Origin: Ascarosepion bandense
Lineage: Eukaryota > Mollusca > Cephalopoda > Sepiida > Sepiidae
DNA length: 64,000 nucleotides
Direction: 5' to 3'
Assembly: GCA_037127315.1 (NCBI GenBank)
Contig: JBBBDQ010001684.1
Span: 4,948,501 to 5,012,500, forward strand
Below, in pieces: positions 1 through 11,679 of this stretch. The stretch's first letter is position 1. Each line of letters opens with the position of its first letter. The notes under the pieces are model-generated. The model was given only the letters and a program-made list of their open reading frames with translations, ran no database searches and was not told the DNA's origin. A program made the translations under genes and the position numbers.

Positions 1-600
1 TACATTGCAGGAAATTCTTTTGTCCTTGTTTCGTTTTGCTAAAATTCCGAGCATCCGAATTCCAAAGAGTTAAAAAAAAAAATAATAAAGAAAATATGAA
101 TACGACTGGGAGTAAGAATAATTTTTTTTTAAGGAGTAAAAACAATTTTTCATTGAGTTAAATCATTGGAAACTTAAACAAAATCTGTATTTTAGACAAG
201 AATTTTAAATAATTGGTTCTCAGTTAAATCTGAGTCGAAAAAAAAAAACTTATCGTAAGCAAACTTCACCGAGCGATTTTGTTGCGGTTGTAGATGATTT
301 GTTTGAAGTCGCCGACTGGCCGGCAATGCTGCTGCTGTGCAGCTGATTCACTTGAAGTTGCCGACATTTCTTTCTTTCAGCAATCGCCGTGGGGAAGGAA
401 TAAAGCTATATCGCCACGTCTTTGAACGGTTTAGTGACAATCGCATCTCTCTCTTTAAAAGTCGAAATCAGTGGTTTTTTATAAAAAATTTTTTCCCGAA
501 AATAGGCTCGAGAAAAATAGGGTTTTGGTCTCTAATGGAGACCTCACTAGTGACACCCACAGGATAATTTATGCAGGAGGCAAAAAAAAAAAAAAAAAAA
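1..600. other. AT-rich sequence, no gene recognised
   Basis: I see short homopolymer runs and no similarity to a known element. A 76-codon open frame at 337-567 has no recognisable motif and no supporting context, so I do not call it a gene. An A-run at about 583-600 immediately precedes the point where RTE coding similarity begins. Confidence 0.5.
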
Positions 601-602
601 CG

Positions 603-3210
603 AAAAAGGGGTCGGCTTAATACTAGACAAAGAAGTAAAGAAATGTGTTCTTGGATACTGTCAGCTTTCAGAGAGAGTCTTCTTGGTTAAACTACGGGGA
701 AGGCCCTTCAACATAGCTATCATAGTAGTTTATGCGCCGACAACTTAAAGTTTGGAGGATGAAAAAGAATCATTCTATTAGATACTGGACAGTGCCAAGG
801 CTCAGTGCAAAAGCCAAGAAGTTAGGATCATAATGGGGGACTTGAATGCCAAGGTAGGTAAAAAAGAGAGGGAAAGAGACACGACCGGCAACTTTGGACT
901 AGGGTATCGCAACGAACGAGGAGAAAAATAGGTCCAATGGTACTCAGCCAATGACCAGGTAATTACGAACACCTGGTTTCAAGAACACCCACGACGTCTA
1001 TAGACATGGAGAAGCCCAGGAGACGACACGAAGAACCAAATAGACTACATAACTATAAACAAGAGATTCAGGAACGCAGTGGTCCAATGCAAAACTGGTG
1101 CCGACTGCGGAAGTGACCACGTCCCAGTCATCTGCAAACTAAGGATAAAACTCCGGAGACTGAAGCAGCCCAGCACATCACCAAGGCTGCAATACGACAC
1201 GCTTGTGAATGACCTTACCTTGCAGCAAGAATACACTAACAGCGTGAGAAAGAAATATGAAGAACAAATTGGAAAAGGGCACTCAAAATGGGACTCACTA
1301 AAGGAAGCGATGGTGACCTCAGCAAAGGAAATCAGACGCAGAAGAAAAAACGAGTGGATGACTGAAGAGATTCTCCACATGATGCAAAGGAGACAAGAAA
1401 TAACGCCAAGACATGGAGGAGAGTACAAGCAACTTCACAGGGAGATAAGGAACAAATGCAGACAGGCTAAAGAGGAATGGCTCAACAACAAATGCGCAGA
1501 AGTAGAGAGATTGATCAGGACCAATAAAGCAGAGATGCATAAAGAGATAAGAGAACTGACAGAACAAAAAACCTACTCCTCAACAGGATGCATAAAATCC
1601 AAGAATGGAACAATCATATTGGAGAAAGAGGAAATACTCCAGCGATGGGAAGAGTATATAAAGGATCTTTTTTGCGACAGGAAAGAACAACCGAGAATAC
1701 ACAAGGAGGAGGACGGACCGAAAATAATAAAATCCGAAGTGGAAGCGGCAATGGCCAAACTGAACAGAAACAAAGCGGCTGGTCCAGACGGCGTCGCGAT
1801 AGAGCTGCTGATAGCCCTGGAAGAATATGGCATAGAAAAAATTACCGACATAATAAACGAAATTTATAATAGTGGAATAATACCAGACGACCTATGCAAG
1901 TCGATATTTATAGCACTGCCGAAGAAACCAGGTGCAAACGAGTGTGAACTACACAGAACTATCAGCTTATTGAGTCACATTACAAAACTGATTGTCAGAT
2001 TTCTGATGAATAGAGCGAGAAGCAGAATCAGGCCAGATAGGACAGCAACAATGCGGGTTCGCCAAAGACACTGGATGCTCTCCGAAAGGGCAATACAAAT
2101 GAAGAAAGACTTGTACCTATGTTTCATGGATTATGCGAAGGCATTCGACAAGATACGACACAAAGAATTGATGGAGATGCTCGGCAGCCTCGACATTTTT
2201 GGGAAAGACATCAGAGTAATCAAGAATCTCTACTGGCAGCAAACAGCCTGCATACGGACAGGCAACGATTTCAGCAGATTTACAAAGATAGAAAGAGGCG
2301 TAAGACAAGACTGTGTCTTTTCACCGGATCTGTTCAACTTGTACAGCGAGAATAGCTTAAGAACCCTAGATGACACGCCAGGATTTGTTATTGGAGGCCA
2401 CAACTTGAACAACATAAGGTATTATGCAGATGATACAGTGCTAATTGCAGATACGGAAAGGAAACTACAAGACCCCCTACAGAAGGTAGCGGTGGAGAGT
2501 GACAAAAAAGGACTACAAATAAACTTTAAGAAAACTGAATGCATGGTCATCAGCAAAAGGTGCAACCCAAAATACAGGTGGGTGATACCAGAATCAAGCA
2601 AGTACAAACATTTAAATACCTAGGAACTGTTCTAACAGGAGATGGAAAGTGCGACACAGAGATCCGAAGGCGAATTGGCATGGCAAAGGATGCGTTCCAG
2701 AAGCTGAGCAAAGTACTAACACACAGGAAAATTTCACTAGAAACAAAGAAAAGAGTGCTGGATTGCTATGTGATGTCAGTTCTTCAATACGGCAGTGAAT
2801 GCTGGACAATATCATCGAAAATGAGGACAAAACTGGAAGCAGCGGAAATGTGGTTCTACAGAAGGATGCTGCGGATATCGTGGACTGAGCATACAAGCAA
2901 CGATAAGGTATTGGAAAGAATGGCAACAAAAAGGAAATTAATACTATCAGGAAGAGACAACTGAAGTTCCTGGGACATGCAATAACTGACTGGCCAGAAA
3001 GAAGGAAAGAGAGACAGAGGAAGGCAGCGGATAACATATTTGCAGGGACTGATCAGGTGGATGACGGAACGGGAGTTGCCAGGAGTAACAGGAGCAAACA
3101 TACTAAGAGCCACATAGGGATAGGGAGACATGGCGAACCATGATCGCCTACGTTCTGAAGGGACAGGGCACATAGAAGAAGAAGAAGAAGAAGAAGAAGA
3201 AGAAGAATAT
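603..3210 (+). mobile_element. 5'-truncated RTE-type LINE with (GAA)n tail
   Basis: This is the best preserved non-LTR retrotransposon of the window. Coding similarity starts abruptly at about 603 inside an APE-type endonuclease domain, runs through a reverse transcriptase and ends in a short 3' segment closed by a (GAA)n run at about 3176-3208. A simple-repeat tail is typical of RTE elements. Four further partial copies of the same 3' end lie at 5.2, 6.9, 16.9 and 27.1 kb, all on the minus strand, and a fifth short piece lies at 42.0 kb on plus, so this is a repeated family. The clade assignment (RTE/BovB-like) rests on resemblance to proteins usually annotated as craniofacial development protein 2-like, and is an inference. 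Confidence 0.85.
605..3115 (+). pseudogene. Endonuclease-reverse transcriptase pseudogene of the RTE-type LINE
   Basis: The product would nick target DNA and copy its own RNA at the nick. In order: endonuclease motifs MGDLNAKVG (about 830) and GSDHVPV (about 1110, with the catalytic SDH); a basic linker; reverse-transcriptase motifs with NKAAGPDG (about 1770), DYAKAFDKI (about 2130), RQDC in place of the usual RQGC (about 2300), and the catalytic YADD (about 2425); then a C-terminal region with FKYLG, SECWTI and WFYRRMLRISW (2600-2890). Damage visible: stop codons in the endonuclease part (for example near 750, 930 and 1003), a frameshift near 2575-2600 that moves the frame from the long 1079-2623 frame to the 2539-2964 frame, and another near 2955 before the conserved KFLGH segment. 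The long open frame from 1079 is therefore not a true start but the interval after the last upstream stop. No functional protein is expected. Confidence 0.85.
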
Positions 3211-4750
3211 TTCACATGGTGTTGTTAATTTCTAGACAATAGAGGAGGGTTGGCCAAACTTGCTTCATCTAAGAGCCACATACAATAAAATTCAGATATT
3301 TGAGAGTCGCAAATTTACACAAACATTTCTGTTACATACATATTTTGTTAAAAATCTATTTATAAATATTAAGAAATGCATGTATGTATGAGTACCTCCA
3401 CTAAATTGCTGAAAAATCAAAAAACAAACAAACAAAAGAAAAAAACAGGATAGTATGAATAAAAAAGGCCCCAAATTTAATAAAAATCGAACTTTTCCCA
3501 TTAAAATGTTTAAGTTATTAATTAAGAGGAAAGATCAAAGTAATTTTTAATTATTTAAAAAAATTCTAATCTCTTCTTACACGTTCGAAATTTTGGTAAA
3601 AATCTTGTTTTGATTTTAGTTTGCGGGTAACCAAATCGTTACGAGAGTTTACAATGGAAAACGTAATTTGACATAATTCAGTTTTTTTTTCGTTGACTGT
3701 TTACTTTAGAAATTCTTACAAAAATCAAATAATTGTCGATGAAACAATGAAACTTTCAGGACTTATTAATACATGAATGAAATTAATTTTGAAATCATTA
3801 TTTTTAAAAATCTTGGTAAAAATATTTTTTACATCTTTACCACTATTTTATTTTACTATGACATTATTTAATTTGATAAGCTTTTAATTGCTTGAATAAA
3901 TATTATAAATTAAGGACATTATAGTCTGAAAAGTGTTTTTTCGATTAATAATAGAATTTTAAAAGAATTGTTTTCATTTTTTAAATTATAATATTATAGT
4001 TACAAAAATATTTAAAAAATACTTCAAAGATTGTTGTTTGGGTTAGTTTAAAAAATTATTAAGCGAAAATTATATGTTCAAATCGGAAATTAAAAAGTTT
4101 AATACAAATCCTCGTGCCTTCTTATTTTTAAAATAAAGGAAAAAAAAATTGTTATGTATTTTAATTTTTTTTGTATGGTAATTTCTGTGTGTAAATTAAA
4201 AGATCATGTGTTTCCGGGTTTCTTCCCTTTACAGGGAAAAAAATTCACTTGTGATCGCCATACACTTACCTTATCTTACCTCGCATCTATGAACACATAC
4301 GATGGAACGGTCAGAAAGTTGAACTCTGTATTTAAGAAATAGTTTTATTCTAAATTTCATGCTATAAATAATTAATACTTGTGTAAATCACATTAATTTA
4401 ACATTAAATTTGCAAATTTTCCAAAACTAATGTGTCACAGATGTATATTTCATTTTTGCAAGTTTTTTTTAAAACCGAGAATTAACTTTTGAAAGATTTA
4501 AAAAAATGAAAAATTTAAAATTCCAATCAATACAATTTCTGTTTGAAATACACCAGAGTATTTTGCTTACTGGAAATAGTGAATTTAATCATTTAGCTTT
4601 CAATTAAAACTAAAATAAAAGTTTCAAGACAACTTTTTTATCTTTAAAAATTCACTTTAAAATTTCAATATCGAAAATGAGTTGAGGTGCCTACATTTTC
4701 GATAACTAAGTTTTAAATAGGAAAATAGAAATAAAACCAGTGAAGAAGAG
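3211..4750. other. AT-rich unannotated stretch
   Basis: Very AT-rich with many poly-A and poly-T runs. I see no coding similarity, no clear repeat boundaries and no RNA gene. A 62-codon open frame at 4154-4342 has no recognisable motif. Confidence 0.5.
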
Positions 4751-4979
4751 TGTTATGGTGCCCTATCTACATTGGAATGAACTCTTTCTCCTTCATAAAT
4801 ACTAACCTGCGAGACTTCCTAAAGGAGGCAGTCGAGACGCAGTGTAACTTGACAGTTCGGACGGACACTTCTATCTGCTGACTAAAAACACTCTTATTTT
4901 ATATATATATGTTCTGTTATTCAAATACACTGGTTCAACCTACCTTCTTGTTTTCCTGTCTTTCTTTCTGGCCCTAACA
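4751..4979 (+). mobile_element. Possible solo LTR, about 229 bp
   Basis: The segment begins TGTTATGG and ends CCCTAACA, which are near inverted complements in the TG...CA form of LTR ends. Its length and internal layout resemble the gypsy LTR at 10560-10794 (a T/C-rich segment just before the 3' end). No target-site duplication is visible (AAGAG versus GGCCA), so the boundaries or the interpretation may be wrong. Confidence 0.4.
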
Positions 4980-5204
4980 GGCCACAGCATTAATGTCGAA
5001 CTAAAATGACTTGCCAAGACATATTATACTAATGTTAATAAGATGTAACAGTTCCTACTCAGAAATTTGCTTGTTATTGTGATTTTATCATGTCAAATTT
5101 TCATTGGCCCAAGTGTTTTACATAGTCATTTTCAGCTTCAGGCGATGTGTCTTTTGCATCTCCAAAAATGTAGCAAATTATTTTTATTTCTCAAGGTCTA
5201 CAGA

Positions 5205-5640
5205 CACTTTTTCTTCTATGTGCCGTGTCCCTTCAAGACGTAGGCAATCATAACCTTCCACATCTCCCTATCCCTAGTGACTCTTAGCGCGCTGTTACTC
5301 CATCCAAACCCCTCTCTTCCATTCACTTGCACTAACCCATCAGCTGCATTACGCGCTGCTTTCTCCTGTCTCTTTTTCTCTCTGACTTGTGAGCATCATT
5401 TTCTCCAGTCCCTCCTTCCTAATTACATGTCACAGGAACTTCAGCTGTATTTTCCTGATGTTAAGTATAAGTTTTTTTTTCGTTTGCATCCTCTCCAAAA
5501 CCTCAACGTTACTCACATGTTCTGTCCGTGGTATCCTCAGTATCCTTCTGTAGAATCACATTTCGGTTGCTTCGAGTCTCTCCTTCATCTTTAAGGAGAT
5601 TATCCAGCATTCATTGTCGTTACACTGCCGAAAACTGCGT
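5205..5640 (-). mobile_element. RTE-type LINE 3' fragment
   Basis: Reverse complement of the 3' part of the LINE at 603-3210. The hallmark sequence CTATGTGCC...CCTTCA(G/A)(G/A)ACGTAGGC at 5217-5250 marks the 3' end, and the minus strand then reads back through diverged versions of the FLGH/RKEGL and RRM-LRIPW segments. Heavily mutated, no open frame. Confidence 0.7.
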
Positions 5641-6434
5641 ACTGCTAAACAATTTTAAATAAAGGTCATAATTATTTTATGTCGCTGACTTAAAATCTTT
5701 GTACACAAGTATAGATTTGGAAGGAGTATTTTAATGTAACAAAGAGAAGTTTACCAATATGGAAGCACAACGATTTCTAATGAAGAGTAATCAGATTTGT
5801 AGGTGGAGAAGGGTGATGACAGAATAACAATAACAAAGAATATATTGTTATCTGGTAAAAAAAAAATCTGATGAAAAAGGGAAGATCTATTCGTCTTAAT
5901 GTCGCCTGGTGGAGTCATATGTTTGGGTGTCGCAGATAAAATTCACCAACGACTTTCAGTGAGAAATCTTCTTTATAACATGGAAGTACAACTTGGAACG
6001 AAATCGCTACAGCGAAAACTGATTAGTTAGAAATTATATATATATATATATATTTTGCACTGAACTCTGATTGACCACAGTAATATTGGGCGAGGATTTA
6101 AAGTATCAGTGCGCATCAAAAGTATTTCACCTTCCACAGATCCTTTTCGCAACGCTTGTTGCATGTAGGTATTTGTTTGTTTTGTTTTACGATATATCAA
6201 CCTCAATGGGTTATTCAATGCCGATAAGATTTTTAGGATAAGTTCGTAGTATTGTTGGCAATATTTTTCCTTTAAAAATGTATGGTTGGTAATATATTCT
6301 TCTTCATTAAGATATTGATGGTAATATTGTTTTCGTCAAAAATTTATTCCTGGGGTTTTTATTATAAAGTCTACTTTTTACACTTTCATAGTGTTTTGAT
6401 CCAAGTTCGAGTGGTTAAATATTTTCCCATAGCT
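5641..6434. other. Unassigned spacer with short (TA)n
   Basis: No gene or element recognised. A short (AT) run lies at about 6031-6052. Small open frames here carry no motif. Confidence 0.4.
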
Positions 6435-6605
6435 GGAAGCCTAACAGATGCTACCAACCCAAATCGGGGTAGTCCTGGGAATAACAACAATTAAGTTGTA
6501 GTTCCATGCTCCTCACAACCCCTCGATCAGAGGCATTGCTGCTGGATGCAGTTTATCGTCATACAAAGGACCCATGTAGGTCTCTCTTTCTCTCTCTCTC
6601 TCTTT

Positions 6606-6641
<36 letters not shown>

Positions 6642-6645
6642 GTAG
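6435..6645. repeat. Unclassified segment ending in (CT)n(TA)n microsatellite
   Basis: A moderately GC-richer segment of unknown origin (6435-6580) runs into a (TC)n stretch at about 6580-6605 and a (TA)n stretch at about 6607-6640. I do not recognise the upstream segment; it could be the 3' part of a SINE with a microsatellite tail. Confidence 0.35.
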
Positions 6646-6866
6646 CCATAATATAAGAAACGAAAGCAACAAAGACATATATATGTGTATTACTTAAAAA
6701 GTAATGTATGATTAGCAAAGAAATTTTTACCGAATAAAGATTAGGGTGTAATGCATAAATTTAACATAAATTAGTTTATTTTATACTATCACAAAATAAT
6801 TTTAATGACTGTATTTGCTATTTAACCTTACAAAATCGTGTTATTCTATAATGCTTTAGAGTAAAC

Positions 6867-7117
6867 TTCTTTTATGTGCTATGTCCTTTCAGGACGTAGG
6901 CGATCATGGCTTTCCACATCTCCCTATCCCTGGTGGCTATTAGCATGCTTTCTCCTGTTGCACCATGCAACCTTCGTTCCGTCATCCACCTGATCATTTC
7001 CTTCAAATATGTTATCCGCTGCTTTCCTCTGTCTCTTTTCCCTTCTATCTGGCCTGTTAGTAACATATTTTCCAAGCCCTCTTTCCTCATTGCATGTCCA
7101 GGAACTTTAGTTGTCTC
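6867..7117 (-). mobile_element. RTE-type LINE 3' fragment, interrupted
   Basis: Minus strand encodes a 72-codon piece similar to the end of the RTE protein (RKEGLENM, EGKRDRGKQR, RWMTERR, then WKAMIAYVLKG). It starts with the family 3' hallmark at about 6872-6905 and stops abruptly at 7117, just after the segment coding for PGHAMRKEGL. The next base begins an LTR-like repeat, so the LINE was probably broken by that insertion. Confidence 0.75.
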
Positions 7118-7883
7118 TGTGGGGATACCGACCGAGCAAATGCGAGCAAACCGGATGTTGGCTCTATGCCGACCAGGAAGCTAATGAATAAAAATCATTT
7201 TCGCGCAAGTGAATTCGCGCAGATGTTCCGGTTGAAAAATAAAAATTAATCAAATATCAAATTACCATTTCGCGAGCCTTCGTGAATTTTATTTACCAGC
7301 CAATGGGAAGCCCAGAATCAAATACAAGGATGAAATTCGAAACGACCTGCGTTTTGATCCAAAAAGCAGATATAAAAAGCGGAGACACAAAAGCTTCGTC
7401 AGACAGAAGGAATCTTAGGCTAGAGTTATCAGTTTCTCCCTTGACTTAAGTCGAGCGACTACTATGCTGACCTCTTTCCTTCCCTGTCTCAAAAGTACTT
7501 ATCGACCTTTTCAAAGACATTCCTCAAAAGTACTAACTGACCTCTTCAAAGACATTCCACAAACCATCTTGCAGACTTTAGAAGCGGCAACTTCTAAACG
7601 AACATTCCGTACCTTCAAGACGCTTCTACACTTCTAAGCCTTTTATCTTTTCAGCATGATATTTGCCATGAACTCTCTAACCTCCGTTGGACTTTTATTT
7701 CAAGTATTACTTTATTTGTAAAACATTAATTGAAATGTATATATAAGTGTTATTTTATACTCAAATTGCCTTTCGTGATTTTATAATCATTTTATGAATT
7801 ATAGTGGGCTATCTTCCCACAAGGCCAAATTCCGTTAACCTGCTACGGTATACTACTACCCTTCGCTAGAACGAAATCCTACA
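7118..7883 (+). mobile_element. LTR-like repeat, family 2, copy 1
   Basis: Starts TGTGGGGATACC and shows an LTR-like layout: a candidate TATA element (TATAAAAAGCGG at about 7371), a C/T-rich middle and a TATA/TTTATAA-rich 3' part. About 0.7 kb of the same layout recurs at 25931-26606 with many shared blocks (GCAGATGTTCCGGTTG, CCAATGGGAAGCCCAGAATC, CCAAATTCCGTTAA-like). The 3' boundary is uncertain because similarity between the copies continues about 25 bases beyond my end point. No coding part is attached. Confidence 0.55.
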
Positions 7884-8240
7884 ACTACTAGAAAAAGAAT
7901 AAATAAGAAGATATACCCGCCATATTTCTTCCTGGTGCTCCGTATAAAGAATCAGCGATGTACTGTAAAGATCACAAATTGTAAACATCTACATTTACAA
8001 GTATCTACGTACATGTAATCATACATTTAGTATGTAGTATATTAAAAACTAACATTTATTTGTTTGTAAGTTTAGAATATATTCTTATTGACCATATATT
8101 ATTAAAAATGCATTTATAAATAATATGCAGAACCGGGAATGATTATTTGTGGTTTAGCCTAGTGACAGGTAAATTCGGAGTCAAGTAAATTTTACTTAAG
8201 TTGTCTCTCCTGGAACACATTACCGACGTAAGGTGAGGTA
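7884..8240. other. Unassigned spacer
   Basis: AT-rich; I see no coding or RNA feature. Confidence 0.4.
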
Positions 8241-8242
<2 letters not shown>

Positions 8243-8300
<58 letters not shown>

Positions 8301-8338
8301 GTGTGAGTGTGTGTGTTTGTGTGTGTGTGTGTGTGTGA
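8243..8338. repeat. (TA)n(TG)n compound microsatellite
   Basis: About 50 bp of uninterrupted TA dinucleotides followed by about 40 bp of mostly TG. Confidence 0.95.
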
Positions 8339-8379
8339 TGTTGAGTGTGATAATGCTTAATACCAAAGTTGATATTTTT

Positions 8380-8625
8380 TCAGTGGTTTACTGATAAAAA
8401 GATATTTTGGCAAGTAGGCCTTTTGTCGTAAAGTGCTCGATATCGAGATAGAGATAGAGCGTTAATCGAATTAATGTGGATAAGTTTATCACTTAATCGA
8501 TCAGTGTCATGCTGATTTCGAAGTTTCGTGAAGGCACAATTATAATGTCCCCTGAACTTTTTTTTAATCTGCTGTTGTGTTCCGGTCTCATTCTTATTTA
8601 TATGGAGCTTGGTGTAATTTGACAT
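8380..8625 (-). other. Unrecognised 81-codon open frame
   Basis: The minus strand is open for 81 codons, is Lys/Asn/Arg-rich and contains no motif I can name. It lies between a microsatellite and a T/G-skewed stretch. It may be a piece of an unrecognised element; there is no sign of a start context, introns or conservation. Confidence 0.2.
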
Positions 8626-8639
8626 TTTTGTACGTGAGT

Positions 8640-9180
8640 GGTTCTATAGATGCTTAATCGCTTTTATTGTGCTGACTTCATTTTACTGTGTTGTATTATT
8701 TGTTGGTGGTTCATTTTTTTTTATTGCCTTCTATTGTGTTAACTTCCTTTGAGTGCGCGTGAATGGGTGGGTGCCCGCCTAATTGCTTTATATTGAATTG
8801 ATTTTTTTGTCATTTGTATTGACCGCTTTTTATTGTGTTGGGTTGAATATTTTCTTGCCGTTTTATTATATGTGACAGCTTAAGGGATTTTTAGGGTATA
8901 GTTAAGTGTCTGTGTTCGTGTGTTTATTTATGTTTGTTGTTTTATGTTTGATTTTTTCCGTTTGGTAGTTGTCATATTATTTTATGTATTTGTGATTTTT
9001 TTTTTGCTGTGATTAAGTGTTTATATATTTATATTTATATGTCATAGTTTTGATTTTGCGTTTTGTGTTGTATTAATTTGTTTATGTTGGTATTTGCGTA
9101 TCTAAAATAGATATTTGTTCAAATGTCTACATTTTTTCAATTATTTCGTTTTCTTTGTTTAATATTTTATTTTGGCTTTT
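8640..9180. other. T/G-skewed stretch with degenerate repeats
   Basis: The plus strand is strongly T plus G rich, with few A or C, and contains repeated degenerate phrases of the type CTTTTATTGTGTTGA at about 8653, 8730 and 8825. No coding similarity. Confidence 0.5.
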
Positions 9181-9227
9181 AAAGCTAATTATTGATTTTC
9201 CTCCAAACATAATTTGCACTTGTACAC

Positions 9228-9240
9228 ATTATATATATAC

Positions 9241-9306
<66 letters not shown>
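9228..9306. repeat. (TA)n microsatellite
   Basis: About 75 bp of TA dinucleotides with a few C substitutions at the left end. Confidence 0.95.
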
Positions 9307-9310
<4 letters not shown>

Positions 9311-9530
9311 TTACTTTTTATCCAAAACGGAAAAGTAGGAAGGTAAATCCCAAGAACCTGATCATAATTAATATTAAAAATTTTAATATTAAAAAATGAT
9401 ACAGGAACAGAGCTCAATGTAATTAAAATTACAGAGCTAATATAAATTAAAATAAATTTTCAAATGAACATTTCGACAAGCAATCCCTAAGATAGATCTC
9501 ACGTATCCCCAGCAACAGTCCATATTCAAA
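9307..9530. repeat. Dispersed TA-linked repeat, copy 1
   Basis: Follows a (TA)n tract and contains a TAATATTAAAAATTTTAATATTA palindromic region preceded by a variant of AAATCCCAAGAACCTGATC. The same order is found after the (TA)n tract at 21171-21214. The repeat class is unknown. Confidence 0.5.
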
Positions 9531-9671
9531 ATGAGAATAAAAATAAGATTAAAAAGAGAAATAAAAAAATAAAAAAATAAATAACGGTTAAGATTTGAGA
9601 AATGTACGTCACAAAAATTTTTTTTTGTAAATCCGTCTATTTTTGGTTTTACTTTTAGATCACCTATCACA

Positions 9672-10528
9672 TTTAAACCCTGGCCGAAAACTGACCACCC
9701 TTGGTCAAGAATACATATCGACTTCGCAGGTCCTCTTAACGACCACTACTTTTTAATTGTAGTCGATAGCTATACCAAGTGGCCTGAGGTATTGAGGTGC
9801 AAAAGGCCTACAACAGGGACAACAATAAACTTTTTACATAAACTGTTCGCTCGTTTCGGTGTTGTAGACTGCATCGTGAGCGACAACGGAACGCAGTTCA
9901 CATCTGCTGAGTTCAAGGATTTTTGTGAGATGTTTCAAATCGAACACATCACCACTCCCCAATATCACCCTAGCTCTAACGGACAGGCCGAGCGCTTCGT
10001 AGACACACTCAAAAGAGCGTTAAAAAGCACAAGGTACACCATCTGACAAAGCTCTACAACGTTTTCTACAAGTATACAGGATTACACCAAATCCCAATAC
10101 ACCGACAGCAGTATCACCGGCTGAAACAATGTTTGCACGGAAGGTAAGGTCCGTATTCGACAAACTCTTATCAAAACAGTCAAAATCACAAGAGACCATT
10201 TACGTACCCAAAAAACGGTTCAATCTTTAAAAGCTATAAGGACAACACATCATTCTGGGATGTGGGTACGATCAGTAAAAGAGTTGGTGATATGGTGTAC
10301 ATCCTTCAAGGACCCAGATACACCCATAAACAACACCAAAACCAATTAAGAAAATGTCGAGCAGATGATGCATTAGACACACCACCAGTTGAGGAAGAAC
10401 CAATTGACACCATTTTCGAGACATTCGATCTCGATCCACCCAACCAACACCTGAACTACGATGGTCGGTCCGGAAAAGGAAATACACCGACCCATTAACT
10501 ATCAATCCTAAACGGAAAAAATATTAAT
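9672..10528 (+). pseudogene. Gypsy integrase and pol C-terminus (frameshifted)
   Basis: The integrase inserts retrotransposon DNA into the genome. All three catalytic acidic positions are visible in one frame: VVDSYTKWPEV (D), VSDNGTQF (D) and NGQAERFVDTLK (E). The frame starts at a truncation point near 9672 with the conserved PW...IHIDFAGP lead-in and stops at 10046. The next 150 bases continue in another frame (TPTAVSPAETMFARKVRS, typical of the region after the DDE core). The 10262-10498 frame covers the distal domain (GTISKRVGDMVYIL), and the last residues shift once more and end near 10528 with a basic tail. No intact protein. The sequence resembles K02A2.6-like gypsy pol proteins of invertebrates. 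Confidence 0.85.
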
Positions 10529-10559
10529 AGCTTTTACAGATGAAAAGCTTGGGAGGGGG

Positions 10560-10794
10560 TGTTGGGGTAGAACCCCTCTATAATGGACTGTTCCGTTCAT
10601 TACAAATACCGGCTAGGCTCTGTATGCACAGACGCTGGACAGACGCCTGGGAGTAGAGAGATATATAGACTATTTGTCGCAGCTGAGAGGAGGTTTCCAC
10701 TCAGACTTACTCTTCCTGTATTCTTGTTTTTCAATATATCTTGTTCTTACAAGTCCCGTGTTCGTGTCTTCCTTTCCTACTAACTTCCTCAACA
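10560..10794 (+). repeat. 3' LTR of the gypsy element
   Basis: Starts TGTTGGGG and ends CCTCAACA (TG...CA, near-perfect terminal inverted repeats). It directly follows the purine tract GGGAGGGGG, which would prime plus-strand synthesis. The matching 5' LTR is absent from this window. Confidence 0.8.
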
Positions 10795-11679
10795 CAAGTT
10801 ATCTTCCCCCCAAAAAATATTCACTCGTAAAAATCTTATAATTCCAAATATGTTTCGCCTTGAAATAACCCCCAAATGTTGATAAACCACAAAAAATCAA
10901 TCGATCAATCAACACTTATCTTCAAAGCAAATTATGACAAAACAACCAAGTTTCTTTTTTTTAACTATCAAACTGAATATTCTTCCTACTTCAGTCGCAT
11001 TCTGCTCAAATTAAAATTCAGAGAAAAAAAAATATTTATATGTTTTCCCCAAGTACAACAGAATTTTGGGAGGGAAATTACAAAAAATATCGAAACAAAC
11101 AAAATCAAAGCAAAAAAAGAAAGAAAAACGATTAAAAAAGAAACGAATAAACAAAAAGAAACAAATTTATAAAAAACAAAATATCTAAAAAGCTGCAGTT
11201 CAATTTGGCCAACATCGATTTGTTAATACCAATTTTATTGTGCAAACATTGACTTGCATAATAAAGTCTGAGTGCAATGTTTTACCTTTTCACAATCCAA
11301 ATCTGACAATATAAAGGTTAATATCTTTTTTATGGCTTTTACTGCCACACGACGTACGTGTTAGTCTTATGGCAGATTGCATTTTGTCACTGACGCACAA
11401 TGTACAATCAGTTACCTATTTTCTTAGACTGGTGTATTTTACTAAATAAAGTATTGCCTATATTTTTATTATTTCTCTAAGAACCAATAAAAAATAAATG
11501 GCGTACATTTTACCTTGATTTGTATAAATTAACAAAACATTGAGAAATTCGTAGCAGAAAGGAGAATAAACAAAATTATTGTTGTGAAGCCGCATTAGTA
11601 TCATTCTTTATACTTTAATAAATTTGATTTTATCTACTAAAATGCATAAATTTTCATATGTAGCAATTTCTAATAGCAC
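10795..11679. other. A-rich unannotated stretch
   Basis: A-rich, with a 98-codon Lys-rich open frame at 10876-11172 that is explained by base composition. No element boundary recognised. Confidence 0.5.

Larger units (their letters stand above)
9665..10794 (+). mobile_element. 5'-truncated Ty3/gypsy retrotransposon with 3' LTR
   Basis: A gypsy element lacking everything upstream of the integrase. In order: integrase core (9672-10046), frameshifted C-terminal pol (10040-10528), a purine tract GGGAGGGGG (10551-10559) and a 235-bp LTR. The end of the coding region, the polypurine tract and the LTR are correctly spaced, as in an intact 3' half. Confidence 0.85.
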
